The notes below the pieces were generated by a model. The model saw nothing but the letters and a program-made list of their open reading frames with translations, was not told the origin of the DNA and searched no databases. From assembly GCA_963693365.1 (NCBI GenBank), contig CAVNZM010000013.1, positions 3,534,001 through 3,598,000 of the forward strand: DNA of 64,000 nucleotides, given 5' to 3'. Of this stretch, positions 14,065 to 29,107 are shown piece after piece (position 1 is the stretch's first letter; each line of letters opens with the position of its first letter). Source of the stretch: Amoebidium appalachense. Lineage: Eukaryota > Ichthyosporea. A program made the translations under genes and the position numbers.

Positions 14065-14479
14065 ACCACAAAAACACAAAAACACAGAGTGACAAGCGAG
14101 CACAAAATCCAAATGTACACACAGACATATGCACACGTTTTCGCACAGCCCCCCCCCCCCCCCCCCCCCCCCTCCCCCCTCCCCCCAACAAAACAAAACT
14201 AAAAAGAAATCTTCCGCCCATAAAGAGGACCCACAGGACTGGGGGGAGGAAACGGGAAGGGGGGGGGAAGGGGGGAGGGATATACACACACACACGGCAC
14301 CGTGCACCGTCACACGTACATACACACACATACAAACACACACACACATTGTGATATACACACGTTCACACACAGTGTTACACACACACACACACACCGC
14401 CAGTGACAAACGAACACAAAATCCAAATGTACACACAGACAGATGTACACATTTTCGCACAGCCCCCGGCCAGCCTTCC

Positions 14480-14510
<31 letters not shown>

Positions 14511-14661
14511 AAATCCCCCCAGCCCAAAAAAAGGACCCACGGGCCAGGGAGGGAAGGGGGGAAAGGGGCCACACACACACACCGTGCACCAAGACTCGGC
14601 CGCAGACATACACACACACATACACACACACCACCAAAGCAGTGTTGTGATACACATACGT

Positions 14662-14699
<38 letters not shown>

Positions 14700-14951
14700 C
14701 ACACGCACACACAAAAAAAACACACACACACACACACAACACACACACACACAAACACGCACAGTGACAAACTATCACAAAAACCACATGTACACACAGG
14801 TACGCACACATTTTCGCACAGCCTGAAGGTGCTAAGTAGAGCCGGGGAGTCCGAGTCCCTGTCCGGGCACCGTGGCCCCATTAATGTAAACCGCTAAACT
14901 ACACCGTTCTTAGCTGGTTGCACAAACACACGCACACACACACACGGCACC

Positions 14952-15043
<92 letters not shown>

Positions 15044-15048
15044 GTGAC

Positions 15049-15134
<86 letters not shown>

Positions 15135-15451
15135 ACACAAACACAACACAGAGTGACAAGCGAGCACAAAATCCAAATGTGCACACAGACTTCTGCACAC
15201 GTTTTCGCACAGCCCCACCCCCCCCCCCTCTCCCCAACAAAACAAAATCAAAAGTATTTAAAAAAAATCTCCCCGCCCATAAAGAGGACCCACAGGACAG
15301 GGGGGGGTGGGGGGAAACGTGAAGGCGGGGCCGCGTGGGGGGGGGGGGGGGGGGGGGATCATGATACACACACACACACACACCATGCACCGTCACACGG
15401 TCTGGGACACACACACACAAACACACACACACATTGTGATATACACACATG

Positions 15452-15482
<31 letters not shown>

Positions 15483-15735
15483 ACACACACAGCCAGTGAC
15501 AAGCGAGCACAAAATCCAAATGTACACACAGACATCATATAATGCACACATTTTCGCACAGCCCCTCCTCCCCCCGCCCCCCAGCCCCCCCCCCCCCCCC
15601 CCATGGCCAACCCCCCCCCCCCCCTGTAGCCCAGGGGTTACTCAGTTTAAAAATAACAGATAAATACGGTTTAGGGTCTTTAATCTTAACGTTTCTTGGC
15701 CGTAGGCCCCATTATCTTATCCCCCTCCTCCCCCC
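13333..15735. repeat. Compound minisatellite array, unit about 300-400 bp
   Basis: Repeated blocks each contain (CA)n, a segment beginning ACAAAATCCAAATGTACACA, the motif TTTTCGCACAGCC, a poly-C run, the motif CCCATAAAGAGGACCCACAG, then G-rich DNA. The CCAAATG segments lie at about 13789, 14107, 14419, 15170 and 15507, with a diverged one at 14776. The left end is (CCCG)n at 13400-13590. Long Cys/Val or Thr/His frames here are repeat translations. Confidence 0.85.
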
Positions 15736-15761
15736 CCTCCCCCCCCCCCCCCCCCCCCCCC

Positions 15762-15894
15762 GACATATACTAATCCGTCTCAGCAGATCAGCCTAAGTCT
15801 ACGATCGAGATCCGGCCCCCCCCCCCCCCCCCCCCCTGACATATACTAATCCGTCTCAGCAGATCAGCCTAAGTCTACGATCGAGATCCGGGGG
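15762..15894. repeat. Two direct copies of a 53-bp module separated by poly-C
   Basis: The module begins GACATATACTAATCCGTCTC and ends CGATCGAGATCCGG. Copies at 15762-15815 and 15838-15891 are separated by about 20 C, and the second is followed by poly-G. A reverse-complement copy lies at 50885-50937. Confidence 0.85.
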
Positions 15895-15984
15895 GGGGGG
15901 GGGGGGGGTGGCCCGGGTCCACAGATCATCAAGATCAAGTCCGCGGCCTCAAGATAGCTGTACAGCTGCGTGCATCTTGCCTCT

Positions 15985-16525
15985 GCCGGCGCAGGGCAGG
16001 ACCACGTCAGCTGGAGCAGCCGACCAATAGAATTCTAATTAGTGTGTAGGATAGATCGTAGGAGGACTCGGACTTAGGAATGTGATATGTTCGGGCAGAA
16101 GCCCTTTTGTAAATATTGGCAAGTTTTGATAGTGTATGTTGCCAAACGTATTTATATATTTCGATGTAGAGGAAAGGGGGGAAGGATAGTATGAAATGTA
16201 GATTTAGACTCTGCGGTGCCACTACTAGGGGAGGGTGAGGGGTGAGACATGGATAAATATATTAGTTTGAGTAGATCGACTTAGCTCGTGCAGGCGCACG
16301 ACTCGTAGATCGGAATGTTTGGAATGTGGCATCGTAGGGGGGCCAGGTGATGATGATCTTTGAGGGCACGGCCTTGATGGCCTCAGTTGTGACTTAGCCT
16401 CATTCCGTACGGATCTAAGTTTTGCCCGTCGGAGCCTGGTCTGAATAAACTTTACCGTTTTCAGTTACACGTTCGTTCCTTTCAGTGTGTGTACACTTAG
16501 TAGTGTGCCGCGTCTCTAATACATA
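15985..16525 (+). repeat. LTR-like repeat X, uninterrupted copy
   Basis: About 540 bp. Starts near CTCTGCCGGCGCAGGGCAGG and ends AATACATACA. It holds CCAATAG, the segment TAAATATTGGCAAGTTTTGA, and AATAAA at 16444-16449 near the end, as in an LTR. The same sequence occurs at 31366-31545 and 42882-43290, where a DIRS element splits it, so this copy shows the empty site (CCAAACGTATTTATATAT, near 16143). No coding part seen; possibly a solo LTR. Confidence 0.6.
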
Positions 16526-17700
16526 CATCAGCAAACTTCCCCGTGGTATTGCCAATATTGTGAGGCTATTATCTATTGCCAATATCGTAAAAACACCAGA
16601 TTAATACTGAAGTAATATCAATTATCCATTGCCAATGTATTGCGAGTAGAGATTTTCTGTGGTAGAGACGCTATAGAAGTGTAATAGAACTGTAATATTG
16701 ACGTAATATCGGCATAATATTTTTATATTATTGTCATACCATGTCAGGTCTACCACCAATAACTATATACCGTATGAGTAATGTACTGGCAATATCCCAA
16801 AATGCGTGTACGTGTGCCTATTAACAATACAATTTCGATATTGTCAATGTACTTATTCGGTATTATACTATTGCTTGCGGAGTATTGTCAATACGTTATG
16901 AATATATAAAATGTAGGACAATTTTGTGTCAAATTAGGGTATTGTCCAACGTGGCAAGACTATTGCCAATATATTATGAATGTATTTTTCTGACCATTTT
17001 GGGATATTGGCAATATACCCAACCCATATGTCCCATATGGCCGATACAAACATAATGTCGCTATTGGTTATAGGGTTATGATATGATTATAATAGGATCT
17101 CAATTCGGTCGAAATGTATTGCCAATGTATCCGTCACAATATCAAGCCTATTATGCACCTATTATCAATAGGTAAAAGCAACCGAAAATATGGGGCGTGT
17201 ATTTTATTGCCAATATATTGGTAAAATATTGGGGATGAAAGATCAGGTCACTTTACCTATGTAGTCGCAATATTGTGAATGTGTTGCCAACACATGTTCA
17301 ACAAACATTTTCGGAGTGTAGTCCTTGTATGCGCAGTACATTGCTAATACCGTGGTATTAGGGTGGACATATACTGACATTATGTAGATCATATCCCACC
17401 CATATCACATCCATATTAGTAGAACATAAACATGATATAGCAAGAAAACTTTTATCCTATTGCGAATATCTAAGGCACAAGTGGTATTGGCAATGTCACG
17501 AATACATCTATAATACTGTCACCAATACGGACACAGCTAAGGACACCATATATTGGTTATAGTCTCAGTATATACTGCCAGTATGTTCGAATGCGAACAA
17601 ATCATTATGTAGGAGGTACTATCAATATACTACCAGTACCTGTACGATATACACACGTCATATACAATACGTTTGCAGTATATTATGGGTGCATTTCCGT
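16526..17700. repeat. ATTGCCAAT / ATTGGCAAT-rich AT tract
   Basis: The nine-mer ATTGCCAAT or its complement recurs, e.g. near 16549, 16575, 16629, 16962, 17006, 17118, 17208 and 17485, in otherwise unique-looking A/T-rich DNA with no open frame. A related tract is at 29690-30660. Confidence 0.7.
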
Positions 17701-18840
17701 ACCAAGATTGAGAAGGGCAACGGCCATAACAAGTGGTCCTCACGTTTTTAGCACCTCAAAATATAAAAGTTCTTTGTTTTGAATACTGTTCCTGGGGAAG
17801 ATGTTCCCGTGGTCCGTGGTACAAACGTCACCGAACGTCCTACCATTAAACCTTTCACCAGCCTACATCCTGTGTAAGCTGTAGGGTATAAAACTTGAAG
17901 TAGCATAAAGGATAATACAGGAAAGTAATGACAACCCCCCCCCCCCCCCCCCCAACCCAACCCTAAAAAAAATATAAAGAAAACCTGGAGGAATCGAGTA
18001 AAAATTGCCAGAATATACAACAATAGTGCACGAGTTGGCATATGCATTTCCCACGCACGTGCACAGCACGATTCTTCGTTAGTTGCACATCTTTGGTTTA
18101 CACAGGTTGCACGAGCACATAGCATACATAGTTAGGTACGATCGTTTATTTGTGCTTTATCTCCCTTTATTTCATAAGCATGTCCGGCATGCTCTTGTTT
18201 GCCCTCTGTTATTCATTAGGCACATGTGGTATTCATAGTTTGTTTAGCTATTGGCGATGGCGAGAGGAAAGCACGCATCCGACGATTGTTGTGCATGCTT
18301 TTCATGTTTTCTGTGTAGTCGGGTGTTTTGTCTGCGATTGGACCGTATGAGGGGAATGCAGTTTGATTTCCGTTCATGTACGTGTCGTTATATGATTGGT
18401 CAGATTTATAGTATTCATAGTATTTGCCAATCAGATGCGCAAATACCTTTGGATAGATCTGTATTCATGGAATCTGCCTGCGGCAGATAAATAGGTGAGA
18501 ATCGAGCATAATAAATTAGACGTAGATTGACAGAACATGCAACTGTGTTTCTACCTCTCCACACTACCCTCTCTGTTAGTGCTGTGGCATCGTGCATTGC
18601 CCAGCACCACTCTGCACGTGTTTATGTCTGTTAGTTTAGTGGCCTGATCACCCACGTATACTCTCATTCATATGCATGTGTGCCCAGGTACGTGTTAGTT
18701 GTAGTGTGTACACTCTGCTAGTCAGGCGAGAATAGTAGGGGCTTTTGCCGTAAGTCAGCACTTTTCTTGCAAAAATTCTGAAATGCAAATCTAAGAGAAC
18801 TCGCAGTCCCTACACACGTCCCCGAGACGCATCAAAGTTT
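17701..18840. other. Unique-looking DNA inside the duplication
   Basis: Poly-C at 17937-17953. CCAAT-type motifs near 18394 and 18424. 18007-18774 is absent from the second copy. No supported gene. Confidence 0.4.
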
Positions 18841-21430
<2,590 letters not shown>

Positions 21431-21771
21431 TAGTATCGTAGGAACGCTTGACAAAGGTACTACACGGGTGTTGGTTGGATGATGACAGTACATGTACCAG
21501 TGGGATAGATGCTGTTTACTCCAGGCAATGTACCAGTGTGTCGATTGATTTAGCTAATATTAGATCTATGTTTAGCTGTGTGTTGTTTTTTCTCCTTTTT
21601 GTATTTAAGGCCTGGCCGGCCTCATAAAATGCTATCTAATCTTACTCGAGATTGAGCTTTTTTGGCCTTGAAGGCCGATCATCATGATCTTAATAAAGTA
21701 CTGTGAATGTGTCCCCTGATGAGGGACTCTAGTCGATATATCTGCAAAACGACCCCCCCCCCCCCCCCCTT

Positions 21772-21862
<91 letters not shown>

Positions 21863-22094
21863 AAAACAAACAAAAAAGAAAGAAAAAAAGAGCGAGAGAA
21901 TCCTTGTTTCTCGTATGTTACCAGCACGTAAGCAAGTATTTTATTCATTCACAATACATTGTTGGGTATGTGTAGTATATTATGGTGTTATTATTTTTTG
22001 GTTTACAATATGGTGTCCACATTCCCAATATATCGTTATTGTCGACCGACTACTATGGTAGTGTAATGCTATGATGACAATTTGTGCATGCGTT
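21431..22094. other. Non-coding tail of the duplicated block
   Basis: Contains AATAAAG near 21691, poly-C at 21752-21768 and (CA)n at 21775-21856. No gene seen. Confidence 0.5.
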
Positions 22095-24990
22095 ACTTAT
22101 AAGCATCGGGTTTTTTCACTAACTACCCACAGAGTAGCTTCTAGCACGATAAATTCACCACAAATTATAAGGGGAGATGGTGAATGTGCCCTTGGAGTAC
22201 GAGGGTCACACGAAAAAAACACAACGTTGTAGCTCGTATAGAACCCCCCTTGTAGCACAGTATATGTCCATGTGTTCAACCTAGGCATTTTTGGTTTTTT
22301 CAATAACTACCCACAGAACAGCCTCTCGCCCGAGACATTTACCACAAAGTTTATGGGGGGGATGGTGAATGTGCGCCTGGAGTACGAGGGCCACACGAAA
22401 AAAACACAAGGTTGTAGCTCGAATAGAACCCCCCTTGTAGCATAGTATATGTACATGTGTTACTTACACATTATTGGTTTTTTCAATAACTACCCACAGA
22501 ACAGCTTCTAGCACGAGACATTTACCGCAAAGTTTATGGGGGGGATAGTGAATGTGCCCCTGGAGTACGAGGGTCACACGAAAAAAACACAACGTTGTAG
22601 CTCGAATAGAACCCCCCTTGTAGCATAATATATGTACATGTGTTACTTACACATTATTGGTTTTTTCAATAACTACCCACAGAACAGCTTCTAGCACGAG
22701 ACATTTACCACACAGTTTATGGGGGGGATGGTGAATGTGCCCCTGGAGTACGAGGGTCACACGAAAAAAACACAACGTTGTAGCTCGAATAGAACCCCCC
22801 TTGTAGCATAATATATGTACATGTGTTACTTACACATTATTGGTTTTTTCAATAACTACCCACAGAACAGCCTCTCGCACGAGAAATTTACCACACAGTT
22901 TATGGGGGGGATGGTGAATGTGCCCTTGGAGTACGAGGGTCACACGAAAAAAACACAACGTTGTAGCTCGTATAGAACCCCCCTTGTAGCATAGTATATG
23001 TCCATGTGTTACTAGGCATTTTTGGGTTTTTCAATAACTACCCACAGAACAGCCTCTAGCACGAGAAATATAACCAAACGTTTATTGGGGGGATGGTGAA
23101 TGTGCCCCTGGAGTACGAGGGTCACACGAAAAAAACACAACGTTGTAGCTCGAATAGAACCCCCCTTGTAGCATAGTATATGTACATGTGTTACCTAGAC
23201 ATACCTACCCACAGAACAGCTTCTAGCACGAGAAATTTACCACAAAGTTTATGGGGGGGATGGTGAATGTGCCCATGGAGTACGAGGGTCACACGAAAAA
23301 AAACACAACGTTGTAGCTCGAATAGAACCCCCCTTGTAGCATAATATGTGTACATGTGTTACTTACACATTATTGGTTTTTTCAATAACTACCAACAGAA
23401 CAGCTTCTAGCACGAGACATTTACCACAACGTTTATGGGGGGGATGGTGAATATGCCCCTGGAGTACGAGGGTCACACGAAAAAAACACAACGTTGTAGC
23501 TCGTATAGAACCCCCCTTGTAGCATAGTATATGTACATGTGTTACTAGACATTTTTGGGTTTTTCAATAACTACCCACAGAACAGCCTCTAGCACGAGAA
23601 ATATAACCAAACGTTTATTGGGGGGATGGTGAATGTGCCCCTGGAGTACGAGGGTCACACGAAAAAAACACAACGTTGTAGCTCGAATAGAACCCCCCTT
23701 GTAGCATAGTATATGTACATGTGTTACCTAGACATTATTGGTTTTTTTCAATACCTACCCACAGAACAGCTTCTAGCACGAGAACTTTACCACAACGTTT
23801 ATGGGGGTGATGGTGAATGTGCCCCTGGAGTACGAGGGTCACACAAAAAAAACACAACGTTGTAGCTCGAATAGAACCCCCCTTGTAGCACAGTATATGT
23901 ACATGTGTTACCTAGACATTATTGGTTTTTTCAATACCTACCCACAGAACAGCTTCTAGCACGAGAAATTTACCACAAAGTTTATGGGGGGGATGGTGAA
24001 TGTGCCCCTGGAGTACGAGGGTCACACGAAAAAAAACACAACGTTGTAGCTCGAATAGAACCCCCCTTGTAGCATAATATGTGTACATGTGTTACTTACA
24101 CATTATTGGTTTTTTCAATAACTACCAACAGAACAGCTTCTAGCACGAGACATTTACCACAACGTTTATGGGGGGGATGGTGAATATGCCCCTGGTGTAC
24201 GAGGGTCACACGAAAAAAACACAACGTTGTAGCTCGTATAGAACCCCCCTTGTAGCATAGTATATGTACAATGTCATGTGTTACCTAGACATTATTGGTT
24301 GTTTCGATAACTACCCACAGAACAGCTTCTAGCACGAGAAATTTACCACACAGTTTATGGGGGGGATGGTGAATGTGCCATTGGAGTACGAGGGTCACAC
24401 GAAAAAAACACAACGTTGTAGCTCGTATAGAACCCCCCTTGTAGCATAGTATATGTCCATGTGTTACCTAGACAGTTTTGGGTTTTTCAATAACTACCCA
24501 CAGAACAGCTTCTAGCACGAGAAATTTACCACAAAGTTTATGGGGGGGATGGTGAATGTGCCCCTGGAGTACGAGGGTCACACGAAAAAAAACACAACGT
24601 TGTAGCTCGAATAGAACCCCCCTTATAGCATAATATGTGTACATGTGTTACTTACACATTATTGGTTTTTTCAATAACTACCAACAGAACAGCTTCTAGC
24701 ACGACATTTACCACAACGTTTATGGGGGGGATGGTGAATATGCACCTGGAGTACGAGGGTCACACGAAAAAAACACAACGTTGTAGCTCGTATAGAACCC
24801 CCCTTGTAGCATAGTATATGTACATGTGTTACCTAGACATTATTGGTTGTTTCAATAACTACCCACAGAACAGCTTCTAGCACGAGAAATTTACCACAAA
24901 GTTTATGGGGGGGATGGTGAATGTGCCTCTGGAGTACGAGGGTCACACGAAAAAAACACATCATTATAGCCCGGATTGAAACCCCCCTTG
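22095..24990. repeat. Satellite array, about 183-bp unit, 16 copies
   Basis: GAGGGTCACACG (one copy GAGGGCCACACG) marks each unit at about 22200, 22387, 22569, 22754, 22936, 23117, 23284, 23469, 23651, 23835, 24016, 24200, 24391, 24572, 24757 and 24940. Spacing is mostly 181-187, with one short (167) and one long (191) step. Each unit has TCAATAACTACCCACAGAAC, a G6-G7 run, an A7-A8 run and CCCCCCTTGTAGCA. Variant units recur in blocks (see findings). No open frame. Confidence 0.95.
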
Positions 24991-25143
24991 TACCATATAT
25001 ATCATATAATATCATGTGGCATGTGTTAGTTTCGCGTTATTGGTTTCCTAGCACGAGATATTCAGCACACAGTTGGGGTTGTGGGGGCAGTGTACACCTA
25101 CAATATCAGGGGTACCTCGCGGCAAACCCCCCCCCCCCCCCCC
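24991..25143. repeat. Diverged satellite edge and poly-C
   Basis: The last unit decays (TCATTATAGCCCGGATTG) and ends at a poly-C run, 25130-25147, directly against the LTR fragment. Confidence 0.6.
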
Positions 25144-25241
25144 CCCCTGTTAAATTGTATAAGTATTTGGGATGTAAGCAGAGACACAGTGGTGCAGTGT
25201 GAAAACACCACAGACACACACAACAACAAAACACGGAACGA
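25144..25241 (-). mobile_element. Copia LTR end fragment
   Basis: About 97 bp nearly identical to 26043-26140 (starts TGTTAAATTGTATAAGTATT). It lies next to the truncated gag, so the interior and most of the 3' LTR have been lost. Confidence 0.75.
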
Positions 25242-25245
25242 ACAT

Positions 25246-25981
25246 TTAATGCCATGCTGGACTTGGAGGCACGGTGGGCACGGTTGCTCCGGAGTTGCAT
25301 CTTGAGGTCTTGACGTAACTCGATGCCCTTGACGTGGTTGTGGAGGGACTCGAAGTCGGGGAATAGCTTATCACCAAGTGATAGTCTTCGATAAGACGGT
25401 TGAACTCAGGGGTGAGGTCGTCTCTGGTGGTGAGTTCATTGAAGAACTTCTCAGCTAGACGAGGGAAGTGAATGGACTCATCTTGGAGGGACTGGAGCTG
25501 GTTCACGATGGTCTGCAGACGACTCAGGTAGGTGGTGAATGATTCACCGGGCTGAAGGGCACAGGCATCCCACTGACGGTGAAGGATGCGGATCTGATCG
25601 GGTTTGCCTTGGAGGTAGTGTTGACGGAATTTCCACATGGCCCGTTCAGGGTCCATGCCAATACGGTACTGGGCAACGGTGGTGAGGACGGAAGGGTCGA
25701 TGTTCTGTATCATATGGAGCAGGAGGCAATTGCGGGCCTCCTTGAGTTCCGCGGTAGTGCCGTAGCCATAGAAGGGGGGTTCACCGTCAACCGCGACGGT
25801 GGTAGGGGGGACGTAGTTGTCAGCAAGTACAACATCCACGAGTCGGACACCTTTAGTGCCGGTCATCATGCCGAGAAAAATGATTTCCCATTGAAAATAG
25901 GTGGTTTTGCTATCGGGACCAGTCTTCCCTTCACCTTTCCACATGGTTATTTTGTTTACACCAGTTTTGTTTGGATCCATG
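25246..25981 (-). pseudogene. gag: Truncated Ty1/copia gag
   Basis: ATG at 25981 (minus). Reads MDPNKTGVNKITMWKGEGKT and on through a W-x3-M/L...F-x-x-L-T-x-x-D pattern (YFQWEIIFLG, FTTYLSRLQTIVNQLQSL, FFNELTTRDD), the gag_pre/UBN2-type fold of copia capsids. It stops after about 240 residues where the LTR fragment begins; no zinc knuckle, protease or pol follows. The element is a deleted remnant on the minus strand, with the 5' LTR at 26043 onward. Confidence 0.7.
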
Positions 25982-26042
25982 ATTGAAAAACGATCGCGAG
26001 TTCTAGATGTGTGTAGGGAGCGTGCAAAAGGGCTGCATAACC

Positions 26043-26490
26043 TGTTAAATTGTATAAGTATTTGGGATGTAAGCAGAGACACAGTGGTGCAGTGTGAAAA
26101 CACCACAGACACACACAACAACAAAACACGGAACGATCGGAGCAGTGTACACAACAGACATCAATGTTTAGACACGACTGAACTGAATTTATTCTGATCT
26201 TCGAATAAATACCTGAAATTCCTCTAAGTCCAATCCATACATGATTTCCGACCAGTCGGAAATCAGATCTATCTCTAATAGAAACCAATCACTAAGAACC
26301 AATTGCTTTCAGAGAGATCCGGTACGCGGAGACGCACACGATAGGACACAGACACTAGTTAAGGTCAACTCGTGTCATCATCAAGGAAGTTCTAACCTAT
26401 GACATACTGCAAAGACTCAGACATATCACACTTAACCTTGATGATTGGTTAAAGCCCGGCAACACATGAAAACTAAAGTAAATTAATGAA
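26043..26490 (-). mobile_element. 5' LTR of the deleted copia element (right limit approximate)
   Basis: On the minus strand it ends ...TTTAACA, followed by GGTTATGCAGCC, a degenerate form of the initiator-tRNA primer site. Contains AATAAATTCAG-type sequence and a 24-bp palindrome at 26242-26265. About 250 bp is also found, in opposite orientation, at 31110-31362. Confidence 0.6.
26242..26265. promoter_or_regulatory. 24-bp palindrome in the copia LTR
   Basis: Arms of 11 (TGATTTCCGAC) around CA. The same arms around TG occur at 31133-31156 in the related LTR. Confidence 0.6.
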
Positions 26491-27070
26491 GTCTAAACAC
26501 ACATGCTATTCTAAGTGTAGCCTAAGTGTGTTACCGTCCAATGAACACGTATTAAGTAACACAAATCTACCTAACATATATTAGTAGAAAAGAAATACGA
26601 TTATACACATGAAGACAAAGAGAGAAAGAAAAGAAAATAAGGAAGGAGAAAGAGGAAGGAAAAGAGAGCACAGATCAACAAACAAGATAGCAATAGCATA
26701 ACTATAACCAGAGATATTTATGTACACACGAACATGTACACGTCTCTCCCTGAGTGGGTGGATCCGTGTACACACATATAAATATTCTAATCGACATTAC
26801 AACACACGATTAAAGCCGATACAACACGATTACAAGTATACAAGCATATCGGAGATCGATGCTACACTTTACATAATAGGAGTGTGGCATTTACACTAAG
26901 CATATGAACTGAAACATAACACAAACTGAGAAGATCTTACCATATGTAAATACTACGTATTACAACACCCCCCCCCCCCAGGGGGGGGGGGGGGGGTCAC
27001 GCGTGCGATGGTGCACTTATTATTACGTTAACTAGGCAGGGTATAGCATCAACGTTATTATATGTGCTGC
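26491..27070. other. A/T-rich DNA, no gene seen
   Basis: Purine-rich stretch near 26585-26670; paired C and G runs at 26967-26997. Confidence 0.5.
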
Positions 27071-27244
27071 TGAGTTTCTTTGGTTGTACACCCGTCACCA
27101 GTCAATTTATTGGTGTTGGCGCCCACCTGTGACACCACCTCGGAAGACTGGGGTCACATGTGTGGTGCACACGGTGGGTAAATATCATCAAACTGTAGCT
27201 GCAAAAGAATGTGCAATTATGCATCACTGTCTGGTATTTGCCTA

Positions 27245-27245
<1 letters not shown>

Positions 27246-27287
<42 letters not shown>

Positions 27288-27327
27288 ACCGGGCCCCCCC
27301 TCCCCCCCCCCCCCCCCCCCCCCCCCA
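27246..27327. repeat. Poly-C tracts
   Basis: Two C runs (27247-27287 and about 27302-27326) separated by ACCGGGCC; the second ends in CAGG. Confidence 0.9.
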
Positions 27328-27381
27328 GGCCGCCTCTCCACACCACACACACACGCACCACACACACACACACTGCTGCAG

Positions 27382-27423
27382 AGCTACATGGATGCCTTCA
27401 CCATCACGCGTGACGATATTTAA
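27382..27423 (+). CDS. Candidate last exon, function unknown
   Basis: Follows (CA)n and the acceptor CTGCTGCAG (AG 27380-27381). Reads SYMDAFTITRDDI then TAA, phase 0. Possible upstream exon sequence ends KTGVTCVVHT at a GTGGGT donor near 27170. The same intron style as POLH suggests a host gene, but too little is visible to name it. Confidence 0.3.
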   Translation, partial: SYMDAFTITRDDI

Positions 27424-27930
27424 TTAGTATTGGTGATATTGTACCAATACGTAACGTATATTGGTAATAGATAGTACATAGAATACTATATATATCACAC
27501 GAATATAAATAATACGAGAGCCATATGGGGACCCCTTCCTGAATCGCACGCACGCGTGTATACGTCGCGTTGAAGATGTACTCCATCAACCAACTATTAA
27601 CATAACAACGAGTACACAGGCCTGCCCGGGTGTACATACACGTCTGGGTGTTCACATCTTCCCCCACACATGACCTTTCTACGTAAAGCGGGGATAGGCC
27701 TCGAGTAAACAGCGTTAACGTTATAACTTAAGCTCCGTCGGAACGTATGGCAACGGTGTCCGAAATATGTCCACCATATCGCCAACCTCACCGATCCGCC
27801 GAGAATCGATCCAATCACATTATGTACACCATGGGAATCCGCTTCTGATAGCAAATAGTGATTGGCTAAACCCAATCCGGTTTGCAATTTTTTGTCCGTT
27901 TAAGCCTGTACGCACGTTGTTTGCTCCATT
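27424..27930. other. Intergenic, no gene seen
   Basis: A/T-rich; ATTGG and CCAAT motifs near 27814 and 27859. Confidence 0.4.
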
Positions 27931-27942
27931 TCTCTTCCCCCT

Positions 27943-28065
27943 TCCCGCAGGTCCGCAGGTGCTTTCCCGCAGGTCGCCTGGTCGCAGGTCCCTTCCCGCA
28001 GGTCGCCTGGTCGCAGTTCCCTTCCCGCAGGTCGCCTGGTCACAGGTCCCATCCGCAGGTCGCGC
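27943..28065. repeat. Minisatellite, about 30-bp unit, 4 copies
   Basis: Units based on CTTCCCGCAGGTCGCCTGGT, slightly varied. Confidence 0.85.
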
Positions 28066-29071
28066 AGCCACCGTGCTGAATGGTTTCGACCATGCTGCAT
28101 GCTGCAGCTTCTTCGCCTAACAGCTGAATGGCCGTTTGAAGGTTAGTTTTGTGTTGCCTGCTTTTGTGCATGTGGCGTTTGTCTGTCTGGTCTGTGTCCG
28201 TGCCTGTGAATATGTCTGTGTCTGTGTCTGTGTCTGTGTGCGTGTGTGTGTATGTGTGTGCGTGCGTGTGCGTGTGCCTGCTGACTGCAGATGCACGTTG
28301 CCTTTTCACGTTCATGAACCAGCGACTGTGGGCACTACTTTTGCTGTTAGCACTATAGCTATCATCCCCTCCACCAGTCGTTCAGCTATTTTCTGCTTCT
28401 CTAGACTTCATAAGTTCTGGTCCGGGTTTCCGTCCTTACTAAGTTTGAGGTTGGTTCTGTCGACTCTTTTTTTGCCCTCCGCAGTCCGCGCAGCCACCGG
28501 GCTGAATGGTTTCGACCATGCTGCATGCTGCAGCTTCTGCGCCTAACGGCTGAAAGGCCGTTTGAAGGTTAGTTTTGTGTTGCCTGCTTTTGTGCATGTG
28601 GCGTTTGTCTGTCTGGTCTGTGTCCGTGCCTGTGAATATGTCTGTGTCTGTGTCTGTGTCTGTGTGCGTGTGTGTGTATGTGTGTGCGTGCGTGTGCGTG
28701 TCCCTGCTGGCTGCAGATGCACGTTGCCTTTTCACGTTCATGAACCAGCGACTGTGGGCACTACTTTTGCTGTTAGCACTATAGCTATCATCCCCTCCCC
28801 CAGTCGTTCAAGCTATTTTCTGCTTCTCTAGACTTCATAAGTTCTGGTCCGGGTTTCCGTCCTTACTAAGTTTGAGGTTGGTTCTGTCGACTCTTTTTTT
28901 GCCCTCCGCAGGTCGCGCAGCCACCGTGCTGAATGGTTTCGACCATGCTGCATGCTGCAGCTTCTTCGCCTAACGGCTGAAAGGCCGTTTGAAGGTTAGT
29001 TTTGTGTTGCCTGCTTTTGTGCATGTGGCGTTTGTCTGTCTGGTCTGTGTACTGTGTCTGTGTGCGTGTGT

Positions 29072-29107
<36 letters not shown>

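Noticed and set aside
21709-21750. Hammerhead-ribozyme-like CTGATGA followed by a small stem after AATAAA (also near 63752)
   Set aside because: The conserved GAAA part of the core is missing (CGATA instead), so a working ribozyme is not supported.
22095-24990. CRISPR-like regular repeats
   Set aside because: The 183-bp units are contiguous with no unique spacers, in a eukaryotic genome; this is a satellite.
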